Origin: JBBDSJ01 sp040905025
GTDB lineage: Bacteria > Pseudomonadota > Gammaproteobacteria > Methylohalomonadales > Methylohalomonadaceae
Direction of reading: 5' to 3'
Assembly: GCA_040905025.1 (NCBI GenBank)
Contig: JBBDSJ010000138.1
Location: 9,453 to 73,452, forward strand
DNA: 64,000 bases
Shown here: positions 43,373 to 51,079 of the stretch, piece after piece
Layout of the letters: each line of letters starts with the position of its first letter
Numbering within the stretch: the stretch's first letter is position 1
The notes under the pieces: generated by a model
What the model saw: only the letters and a program-made list of their open reading frames with translations
Told to the model about the DNA's origin: nothing
Database searches by the model: none
Position numbers and translations under genes: made by a program

Positions 43373-44260
43373 ATGAAAACTCAAAAAAAACATCCACCTA
43401 AATTCAGTTTCGAGTTCTTCCCGCCACGGACGCCGGAAGCGGCCGGTAAACTGCAAATGACGCAGGAACGCCTGGCCAAATTCAATCCTGATTTCTTCTC
43501 CGTCACGTTTGGTGCCGGTGGCAGTACCCGCGATCGCACACTGGAAACCGTGCTCGATATTCGCGAGAAAACCGGCATTGAGGGTGTGCCACATATTTCC
43601 TGCATCGGTTACATGACCGATCAGATCAAGGAAATCCTTGAAATCTACAAGGGCAAGGACATAAAAAGCGTTGTTGCCTTGCGTGGTGATATTCCGTCCG
43701 GCACCTCCGGTATGGGGCAACTGCGTTATGCCAATGAGCTGGTGGAGTTTATCCGCAAGGAATTCGGTGACTACTTTCATATTGAAGTCGCTGCCTATCC
43801 GGAGGTTCACCCGCAGGCACCGAGTACCAAACATGATCTGCAGAATTTCAAACGCAAGGTTGAAGCCGGTGCCAACGGTGCTATCACCCAGTATTTTTAC
43901 AACCCGGATGCCTATTTCCGGTTCATTGATGATTGCGAGCGCGCCGGGATTGATATCCCGATTGTTCCGGGTGTGATGCCGATTATTAACTGCACCCAGC
44001 TGGTGCGTTTTTCCGAAGCTTGCGGTGCCGAAATCCCGCGCTACATTCTGCAACGTCTGCGCGATTTCGGTGACGATCGTGTCTCTATCCGTGAATTTGG
44101 CGTTGATGTTACCACCGATATTTGTGCAAGCCTGCTGGAAGGCGGGGCGCCGGGTATACATATGTATACGTTAAATCAGCCGGAAGCCTCGGAGGCTATC
44201 TGGAAAAATCTCGGTCTCGACAAGCGCAATAATCAAACGAAAAAAGCTGCTGCCAGCTGA
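43373..44260 (+). CDS. metF: 5,10-methylenetetrahydrofolate reductase
   Basis: FAD enzyme making 5-methyltetrahydrofolate for methionine synthesis. 295 residues from the ATG at 43373, with AAGAGGG eight bases upstream; upstream codons from 43283 run across the ahcY hairpin and are not used. Motifs: FSFEFFPPRTPEAAGKL, SVTFGAGGSTRDRTL, ALRGDIP, and QYFYNPDAYFRFIDDC. It completes the SAM regeneration cluster. Confidence 0.96.
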   Translation: MKTQKKHPPKFSFEFFPPRTPEAAGKLQMTQERLAKFNPDFFSVTFGAGGSTRDRTLETVLDIREKTGIEGVPHISCIGYMTDQIKEILEIYKGKDIKSVVALRGDIPSGTSGMGQLRYANELVEFIRKEFGDYFHIEVAAYPEVHPQAPSTKHDLQNFKRKVEAGANGAITQYFYNPDAYFRFIDDCERAGIDIPIVPGVMPIINCTQLVRFSEACGAEIPRYILQRLRDFGDDRVSIREFGVDVTTDICASLLEGGAPGIHMYTLNQPEASEAIWKNLGLDKRNNQTKKAAAS

Positions 44261-44282
44261 GGCACTGTTGTTGCCGGTAGTC

Positions 44283-44314
44283 TACCGACAGTCACACGCG
44301 CAAGACTGTCGGTA
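44283..44314. other. Perfect 11-bp hairpin downstream of metF
   Basis: TACCGACAGTC and GACTGTCGGTA around a ten-base loop, without a T-run. It probably marks the 3' end of the metF mRNA. Confidence 0.5.
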
Positions 44315-44343
44315 ACAACCTTCGCTGTAGTATTCCCGCATTA

Positions 44344-44543
44344 GAAGTGGTTTCAAAATGTCGCGCACCCAAGGGTGTAATAAAACACAGCCGAGACCAG
44401 GCGCCCTTGTTTATTAATCAACGGGGACGAAAAAGCGCAGTGTATAGCGAATCTGCCGTTACACGGCCCCGCATTTTGAGTCCGTTTTCAACGCCCATTC
44501 GTATATTTCAGGGCGGCAAGTGCAGTAATTTTGAAACTGCTTC
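44344..44543 (+). mobile_element. MITE copy 2, TA-flanked, 200 bp
   Basis: Starts GAAGTGGTTTCAAAATGTCG and ends ATTTTGAAACTGCTTC, flanked by TA on both sides. The core matches copy 1 at 31005-31188 closely on the right half; a central segment differs and is about 16 bases longer. No coding capacity. It fills most of the 342-base metF-regulator gap 44261-44602. Confidence 0.85.
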
Positions 44544-44602
44544 TACAATCTTGCTGCTATCCTCCCGTAAGTGTATGTTGATAAACCTTAATCGAGGGTT
44601 TT

Positions 44603-46051
44603 ATGTCAACACACACCGACCTCAAACCGGAAGCTCCGGCACAGGTATCCGGCCTGCCGGGGTTACTGCTGGTAGATGATGATCCGCTGATCGTCGAAAC
44701 GCTGGCGCTTGCGCTCAAGAATCAGTTCCAGGTCATTACCGCGTCTGGCCGCAAGCGCGCCAAGACTTTACTGCAATCGCTGCCGGAAATTCCCTCGCTG
44801 GCACTGGTAGACCTGGGTCTGCCGCCACAGCCGCATGCGCCAGACGAAGGGTTTGCCCTGATCAACGAATTACTGGCCAGCAATCAACATATCAAGATTC
44901 TGGTGCTCTCGGGCCAGAGCGATCGTGGCAATATCCAGCATGCACTGACACTTGGCGCGGTTGATTTTATTCCCAAGCCCTGCGACATCAATTTGTTGCG
45001 GGCGCGGTTGCAGCATCAGTTATTGATACTGGATGCCGAGCAGCAGGCTGAAGTTGATGGCACAGCCAGCGAAACAGCCATCCTTGGTGACAGTGAACCG
45101 ATGCGGCAACTGCAGGATCAGATCGGCCAGTTCGCCCGCTCACCATTTCCGGTTTTAGTTGAAGGTGAATCGGGCAGCGGCAAGGAGCTTGTTGCCCGGC
45201 AACTGCATGTCGAAAGTGAGCGTGCCGACCTGCCATTCATGACAATCAATTGCGCTGCGTTTACGCCGGAATTGCTGGAGGCGCAGTTATTCGGCCATGC
45301 CCGGGGTGCCTATACCGGCGCCAACCAGGCCCGTGCCGGGTTCTTTGAAGCCGCCGCCGAGGGCAGTCTGTTTCTTGATGAGATTGGTGAATTGCCTCTG
45401 GACCTGCAATCAAAACTGCTGCGTGTACTTGAGAATGGTGAATATTACCGGCTTGGTGAAACCCAGCCGCGACAGGCGAAGGCACGCATTATTGCGGCAA
45501 CCAACCGGGATCTGCGCAGCGCTGTTCGTGCTGGCCAATTTCGTCAGGATTTGTTTCACCGGATGTCGGTATTGACGATACGCGTACCTGCCTTGCGTGA
45601 GCGTGGCAATGATCGCTTCATTTTACTTGAGCATTTCCGCAAGCTGTATGTGCTGGATGCTGCGCCGTTCAGGCTCGATACCGGTGCTGAAGCCTGCCTG
45701 CAAAAATACGATTTTCCCGGTAATGTGCGCGAGCTGCGCAATATTGTGATCCGGTTATTGGCAAAATACCCCGGTCAGACAATTACTCAAGCTACACTTC
45801 TGGACGAGCTGGAAATTGATCATGATGATCGTACCCAGCCGGGAGTAAGTAGTGGCGATGATTCGCTGGAACGGGATTTGTTCACAGACAATTTTAATCT
45901 TGATGCCCGCTTACTGGAATGGGAACGTCGTTATATCAATCTGGCACTGAAAATGAGTGATGGCAACCTGAGCAAGGCTGCACGGCTGTTGGGCATTAAC
46001 CGTACTACACTGTATAGCAGGTTGGAACGGTTATCACGGGAAAACGGCTAG
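44603..46051 (+). CDS. Sigma-54-dependent response regulator (PrsR-like)
   Basis: 482 residues. The receiver domain (about 20-140) has acidic pocket LLVDDDP, phosphoacceptor Asp70 (ALVDLGLP), VLSGQSD and Lys125 (PKPCD). The AAA+ domain (about 160-390) has Walker A GESGSGKE, sigma-54 contact loop GAYTGA (usually GAFTGA), Walker B SLFLDEIGELP and the arginine region ATNRDLR. A Fis-type helix-turn-helix ends the protein (NLSKAARLLGINRTTLYSRL). It resembles the PEP-CTERM-associated regulator PrsR. Its position upstream of the pilus operon suggests that operon is its target, with the kinase at 60664-62346 as a plausible partner. Confidence 0.9.
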   Translation: MSTHTDLKPEAPAQVSGLPGLLLVDDDPLIVETLALALKNQFQVITASGRKRAKTLLQSLPEIPSLALVDLGLPPQPHAPDEGFALINELLASNQHIKILVLSGQSDRGNIQHALTLGAVDFIPKPCDINLLRARLQHQLLILDAEQQAEVDGTASETAILGDSEPMRQLQDQIGQFARSPFPVLVEGESGSGKELVARQLHVESERADLPFMTINCAAFTPELLEAQLFGHARGAYTGANQARAGFFEAAAEGSLFLDEIGELPLDLQSKLLRVLENGEYYRLGETQPRQAKARIIAATNRDLRSAVRAGQFRQDLFHRMSVLTIRVPALRERGNDRFILLEHFRKLYVLDAAPFRLDTGAEACLQKYDFPGNVRELRNIVIRLLAKYPGQTITQATLLDELEIDHDDRTQPGVSSGDDSLERDLFTDNFNLDARLLEWERRYINLALKMSDGNLSKAARLLGINRTTLYSRLERLSRENG

Positions 46052-46131
46052 CCCGGCCCTGAATGAACACTGTCCCTGATTTGTCGCGCCTGGAACCACC
46101 GGGCAGGCTCTTGCCAAAAGGCTACTGAGAT

Positions 46132-47565
46132 ATGTACCTCGAACACTTTGGCCTCAAGCATCCGCCATTCAAGATCACACCTGACACATCCTTATTCTAT
46201 CCGGGTGGCAATCGTGGCACTGTGCTGGAAGCACTCGTATATGCGATCACATCCGGCGAAGGTATTATTAAAGTGGTTGGTGAAGTCGGCAGCGGCAAGA
46301 CCATGCTCTGCCGGATGTTGGAACTGGAACTGCCAAACTCGGTTGAAATCGTTTATCTCGCGAATCCGCGCCTGTCACCTGACAATATTCTCCAGGTCAT
46401 TGCCTTCGAGTTAAAGCTGCCCATCAGCGAAACTGACAACCGGCTGGTGGCCATGCGCGCCTTGCAGGATTATCTGCTCGAACGGCATGCGGAAAACCGC
46501 CAGGTCGTTATTTTTGTCGAGGAAGCACAGAGCATGCCGCTGGCGACACTCGAAGAAATCCGTCTGCTCAGCAATCTGGAGACCGGCCAGAACAAGCTTT
46601 TGCAGATGGTAATGTTTGGGCAGCCGGAGCTGGATGAGCAACTCGCCCGGCCGCAGATCCGCCAGTTGCGCGAGCGTATCACCCACAACTTCAAACTTGG
46701 CCCGTTAAGCCGTAATGAAATTCGTGACTACCTGAACGCACGCTTGCGCAGCTGTGGTTATCGCGGTGGTAATCTATTCAGCAACGCGGCAATAGCACTG
46801 ATAACCCGTTATTCACAAGGTTTGCTGCGGCGAATCAATATTCTTGCCGACAAGGCGCTGTTATCAGCATATGCCGGCAACAAGCGCCGGGTTGGCCGGC
46901 GCCAGGTCATGGCGGCGGTGCGCGACAGCGAGATGCGGCCTGCCTGGACGGCGTGGTTGTGGCCGGCCATCGCCTTGATCGCACTGGCTGTTGTTGCCGT
47001 TGCTGCTCGGCCTTATTTGCCCGGCCTGGAGTTGGCAACATTTATCAAGCCGGTCGTTGAGTCTCCGCAGCCTGCTGTAATTGAACCCACTTCCGGTCCC
47101 GAGGCAACAGGATCCGGTCTGGTAGTAACTCCCGTCAGCCAACTCCAGCAAGAGCCAGAGGCAGCTGCAATTTCAGAGCCAGCATTGACCGCCAGCGATG
47201 ATGTTGATGCGGCGCTCACGCTGGAAAATACTGATGATACTGATGAATTGGAGACCGGTAGTTTCACAGAAACACAAGTGGTGGAGACTGAGATTCTGAA
47301 CGATTCAGAAGTCAATATCTCAGGTGCCTCTTTGATAAAGATCGATGCGCATGGTTTAACTAACCCGGCCGCTACCGAACCGGTCAACATTCTCGCGGCT
47401 ACCAGCTACATGAACACGAGCAGCAGAGATATTGAGCGTTTGCGTGCGCAAATAGAGCAATTTCCACCCGAGGATATCTGGCTGGATGAACCGGATCCGG
47501 CAGCCACCTGCCGGCTTTGTACAACAATCATTTACAGGCCGTTGAAAAACAATGAAAATCTGTAG
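46132..47565 (+). CDS. mshM: MSHA-type pilus ATPase MshM (ExeA/GspA-like)
   Basis: 477 residues. The AAA domain has YLEHFGLKHPPFKITPD, Walker A GEVGSGKTMLC (about 50-60), Walker B VVIFVEEAQSM and sensor region RLLSNLETGQNKLLQMVMFG. One transmembrane helix lies near 275-295 (WLWPAIALIALAVVAVA), followed by an acidic, Thr/Glu-rich periplasmic tail of about 180 residues with a CRLC pair near the end. ExeA-type ATPases help insert or position secretins in peptidoglycan; the secretin mshL follows after 62 bases. The long tail is not standard and I do not recognise a peptidoglycan-binding domain in it. Confidence 0.85.
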   Translation: MYLEHFGLKHPPFKITPDTSLFYPGGNRGTVLEALVYAITSGEGIIKVVGEVGSGKTMLCRMLELELPNSVEIVYLANPRLSPDNILQVIAFELKLPISETDNRLVAMRALQDYLLERHAENRQVVIFVEEAQSMPLATLEEIRLLSNLETGQNKLLQMVMFGQPELDEQLARPQIRQLRERITHNFKLGPLSRNEIRDYLNARLRSCGYRGGNLFSNAAIALITRYSQGLLRRINILADKALLSAYAGNKRRVGRRQVMAAVRDSEMRPAWTAWLWPAIALIALAVVAVAARPYLPGLELATFIKPVVESPQPAVIEPTSGPEATGSGLVVTPVSQLQQEPEAAAISEPALTASDDVDAALTLENTDDTDELETGSFTETQVVETEILNDSEVNISGASLIKIDAHGLTNPAATEPVNILAATSYMNTSSRDIERLRAQIEQFPPEDIWLDEPDPAATCRLCTTIIYRPLKNNENL

Positions 47566-47627
47566 AAGCAGGCCTGTTTATAGCGCTATAATGAGTTAAA
47601 TGACTACGCTGGCACTCGGGGGGCTTC

Positions 47628-49301
47628 GTGTCGAAATCAAGCAAATATTATTACCAAGGCCTGTGGGCCAGTATGGCCCTGCTGCTGGCTTCAGGTTGTG
47701 CTGAAATAGAACCCAAGCCATTTGAGCCTTCGCGCGGCCATATCCAGTCTGACGAATCAGCGGAACCGGCGGCCAATATTCCTGCACTGGTGCAACAGGC
47801 GCCGATCTTGCCGGAGCCCAGTCCGCCTGCGCCAACGGAACGCTATACCGTTGTCGTCAATGAAGTCCCGGTGCGGGAGCTGCTGTTTGCACTGGCGCGT
47901 GATGCCGAAATGAATATTGATATTTATCCGGGTATCGCTGGCGAAGTGACTCTGAATGCCGTTGACCAGACCTTGCCGCAAATTCTCGATCGTATCAGCC
48001 GCCAGGCCGATATTCGTTACGAATTCGATGACCAGAATCTGTATATCAGCCCGGACAGCCCGTTCTTCCGCTCTTATAAAGTTAATTACGTCAACATGTC
48101 GCGCGACACCACCTCCAGTAACCGGCTGGCAACCCAGATCAGTACCACCGGTGGCGATGGAGGAATTGGCGGGCAAGGCGGTGGCGGAGCTCAGGGTGGC
48201 GGTGGACAGGGGAGTAATAACTCAACGACTGATATTGAAAGCATTTCAAACAATCGTTTCTGGCAAACGCTGACGCAAAATATACAGGCGTTGGTAGGGG
48301 ATGATGTAGCCACGGGCCAGAGTGCGGAATTGCCGGTCAGTGCCAATGTGATCCCGAGCCCGGAAACGGGCGTGATAAACGTGCGTGCGACCAACAAACA
48401 GCATGAATTTGTCAGGGCACACATAGACCGGGTAATTGAGAGCGCCCAGCGCCAGGTCATGATTCAGGCGACTATCGTCGAAGTGTCTTTGAGTGATGAA
48501 TACCAGGCAGGAATTGATTGGTCTGCGCTGGATATTTTTGATTCCAGTATAAGTATTGCGTCATCGTTGGCGACAGTGCCGATACCAGCTGATACAAATC
48601 GGCTGCTCACGTTAACCTACAGCGGTACCGATGTCAGCGCTGCTATTCGGCTACTGGAACAGTTTGGAACTACCAATGTATTGTCCAGCCCACAGCTGAT
48701 GGCAATGAACAATCAGACTGCCTTGTTAAAAGTGGTAGAGAATTTTGTCTATTTTGAAATAGAAACAGATATCGTTACCAGTCAGACAACATCAAATACC
48801 ACGGTAGAAACGACTCCCCGGGTGGTGCCTGTAGGCATTGTGATGTCGATTACGCCACAAATCAGTGAGACCGACGCTGTTATCCTGAATGTGCGGCCGA
48901 CAATTTCACGTATCGCAGAGCTCAAACAAGACCCCGGTCCGGCGTTGTTTCAATCACTTAATCCCAATATTGGACAGCTGGCTGAGATCGTCAATGAGGT
49001 TCCACAGATTGAAATCCGTGAAATGGAATCCATGTTGCGATTGAACAATGGTCAAACAGCGGTCCTTGGCGGTTTAATGCAGAATCAGGAACGCGATGTA
49101 ACAGACTCAGTGCCTGGCTTTTCACGTTTGCCATTGGTAGGTCGTGCTTTCAGGGCTGACACCCGCCAGTTTAGTAAAAGCGAGCTGGTCATATTCCTGC
49201 GGCCGGTGGTTGTGCGTAGCCCGAGTATTAATGATGATTTACAGGAATATCGCCAGTTTCTGAATACATCGGCACTGCAGCCGGGAGTTGCCCAGCCGTG
49301 A
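47628..49301 (+). CDS. mshL: MSHA-type pilus secretin MshL
   Basis: 557 residues from a GTG with GGGGGG upstream. A lipoprotein signal carries lipobox LLASGC (cysteine 24). Then an STN/N0-type domain near 75-145 (YTVVVNEVPVRELLFALARD), a glycine-rich loop near residues 175-195, N1-like domain, and the C-terminal secretin channel from about 240 (VMIQATIVEVSL; TNVLSSPQLMAMNNQTALL; TAVLGGLMQ; KSELVIFLRPVVV). It forms the outer-membrane pore through which the fibre exits. Overlaps mshN by four bases. Confidence 0.92.
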   Translation: MSKSSKYYYQGLWASMALLLASGCAEIEPKPFEPSRGHIQSDESAEPAANIPALVQQAPILPEPSPPAPTERYTVVVNEVPVRELLFALARDAEMNIDIYPGIAGEVTLNAVDQTLPQILDRISRQADIRYEFDDQNLYISPDSPFFRSYKVNYVNMSRDTTSSNRLATQISTTGGDGGIGGQGGGGAQGGGGQGSNNSTTDIESISNNRFWQTLTQNIQALVGDDVATGQSAELPVSANVIPSPETGVINVRATNKQHEFVRAHIDRVIESAQRQVMIQATIVEVSLSDEYQAGIDWSALDIFDSSISIASSLATVPIPADTNRLLTLTYSGTDVSAAIRLLEQFGTTNVLSSPQLMAMNNQTALLKVVENFVYFEIETDIVTSQTTSNTTVETTPRVVPVGIVMSITPQISETDAVILNVRPTISRIAELKQDPGPALFQSLNPNIGQLAEIVNEVPQIEIREMESMLRLNNGQTAVLGGLMQNQERDVTDSVPGFSRLPLVGRAFRADTRQFSKSELVIFLRPVVVRSPSINDDLQEYRQFLNTSALQPGVAQP

Positions 49302-51079
49302 GCCTGTTAATGGAGGCCTTGCGCAAGGCCGAACAGGAAAAAAAAGAAGCCGCCAAGCGTTTACGGGAACAGCGTAAGGGCAGTAGTGATAGTGGGGCTG
49401 ATCAGAGTGACGATGGCAAGCTGGCGCTCAGTCTGGAAGATAACAGTCAGCCATCAAAGCCTGTCATAGCTGCTGAACACCAGGTTCCCGAACGTGATCA
49501 ATTGTCAGTTAATGCACCGGATTTGACGCTTGCACCACTTGTCCTGAACCCGCAAAGTCTGGCTGCTGAAGAAGCGAGCGAATCCACTCAATCAGAAACT
49601 CCGCAAACTGAACGCTCTGATGAAGATCTGTATGCCGAGTATCTGAAGGGTGATACAACGCTGACTGAAGCATTTGATGCCGTTGAAGCGACCCACAATA
49701 CCAATACTCATCCAAATCCAGCAACGAGTGATGATGAAACGCAGGCCCATGACATCGAGCAAGAGTCGGATGCGTCAGTATCGGGTCAACGGTTAAGCCT
49801 GGAAAATACCCAGCAAGGCTCAACCACCAAGACATCGCGTTTTACCGATACGCAGCACGGCACCATGCAGGATCGTTTGTATGAATCCACGCAGGCCGAG
49901 AAAATTCATCAAAAGACAACACGCGATCAGCCTGTTCGTGCCTTTGGTCCAGCCACGGCCGATGCGGTGTTTGCTGCCAAGCGTCCGCCGAACTATACCG
50001 CTTACACCGTAGTGACCTTGATTAGTTTAATCGTCGTTGGTCTGGCAGCATTTGGTGTGTTTTATTATTTCAGTGTGACACCAATTTCACGCGATTTACC
50101 GTCGCCACAGGTGGCGCGTGGCGTTGAGTATGCTGAACCGTCAGCGTTGGAAGGTTTGCCGGAAACTGTTACAGCAACAGCCAGACAAATGGCTGCCGGG
50201 ACTGATGCCAGTATGAGTGGTGAGATTGATTCGGGTACGGCTGTTGATGAGCCTGCAGAAGTACCGGTAGCTGATAATGGCGAACAGCAGGCCGCGTTGC
50301 TTACACTTGATCCATCCGACTTTGATGTTGCCGCGCAAGCTGTTGATACAACTCCAGACACTATAGACCCTGCAGATTCCTCAGCCATTGCTGCAGAAGC
50401 TGAATCCGGCACGGCCGGTGCAGAAACAACCCGGCAGCAGGATGCAGATCAGATGATCGAACTGTCGCCGGCAATGCTTAAAATCAGCCGCAGTCAACCA
50501 GCGCCCGTGACCAGCCGTATACTCACCAGTGCCTGGAATGAATTCCAGGCCGGTAACATGCAGGCAGCCAGGCTGCTGTATCAAACTGCACTTGCCGAAC
50601 AACCTGATAACCGTGATGCGTTACTGGGCGCAGCTGCGGTGGCATTGCAGGAGCGCCAGCCTGAAGTCGCGTTTGGTTATTATATTAAAGTTCTGCGCCA
50701 GAATCCGGCTGATAACGTTGCCCAGGCGGCACTGATAAGCCTGCAGGGCGCTGCTGATCCGGTACGGCATGAATCACGTATCAAGCAAATGCTGGCCAGG
50801 GATCCGGACGCCGCCTACTTGTATTTTACGCTGGGTAATCTCTATGCCACGCAATTGCGCTGGCCGGATGCGCAACAGGCGTTTTTTGATGCCTATTCGC
50901 GCGCCGATGACAATGCTGACTATGCATTGAATCTTGCTATCAGTCTGGATCGCCTCGGGCAGCCCGGTGCTGCACTTGACTATTACCGCCGTGCGGTTTT
51001 GCTGAGCGAGGAATATCAGCGTAGCAGTTTTGATGTCGTGTCCGTCAGCCGCCGCATTCAGGAAATTCAGGAACGTTAA
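49298..51079 (+). CDS. mshN: MSHA-type biogenesis protein MshN (membrane TPR protein)
   Basis: 593 residues with a GTG start overlapping the mshL stop. It begins MSLLMEALRKAEQEKKEA, a motif of MshN/GspB-like proteins. An acidic, low-complexity region follows to about 215, a single transmembrane helix lies near 230-252 (TAYTVVTLISLIVVGLAAFG), then another acidic linker. C-terminal TPR helices cover about 405-590 (WNEFQAGNMQAARLLYQTAL; AYLYFTLGNLYATQLRWPDA; ALNLAISLDRLGQPGAALDY). It probably couples the cytoplasmic machinery to the secretin. The acidic insertions are longer than I would expect for the family. Confidence 0.83.
   Translation: MSLLMEALRKAEQEKKEAAKRLREQRKGSSDSGADQSDDGKLALSLEDNSQPSKPVIAAEHQVPERDQLSVNAPDLTLAPLVLNPQSLAAEEASESTQSETPQTERSDEDLYAEYLKGDTTLTEAFDAVEATHNTNTHPNPATSDDETQAHDIEQESDASVSGQRLSLENTQQGSTTKTSRFTDTQHGTMQDRLYESTQAEKIHQKTTRDQPVRAFGPATADAVFAAKRPPNYTAYTVVTLISLIVVGLAAFGVFYYFSVTPISRDLPSPQVARGVEYAEPSALEGLPETVTATARQMAAGTDASMSGEIDSGTAVDEPAEVPVADNGEQQAALLTLDPSDFDVAAQAVDTTPDTIDPADSSAIAAEAESGTAGAETTRQQDADQMIELSPAMLKISRSQPAPVTSRILTSAWNEFQAGNMQAARLLYQTALAEQPDNRDALLGAAAVALQERQPEVAFGYYIKVLRQNPADNVAQAALISLQGAADPVRHESRIKQMLARDPDAAYLYFTLGNLYATQLRWPDAQQAFFDAYSRADDNADYALNLAISLDRLGQPGAALDYYRRAVLLSEEYQRSSFDVVSVSRRIQEIQER

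Noticed and set aside
44347..44679. 110-codon forward ORF over MITE copy 2
   Set aside because: It is made of MITE sequence plus the out-of-frame start of the regulator gene; copy 1 does not preserve the frame.
47612..47627. TGGCACTCGGGGGGC resembling a sigma-54 promoter upstream of mshL
   Set aside because: The GC of the -12 element is only a few bases from the GTG start, so transcription would begin inside the gene. The G-run is better explained as the ribosome-binding site.
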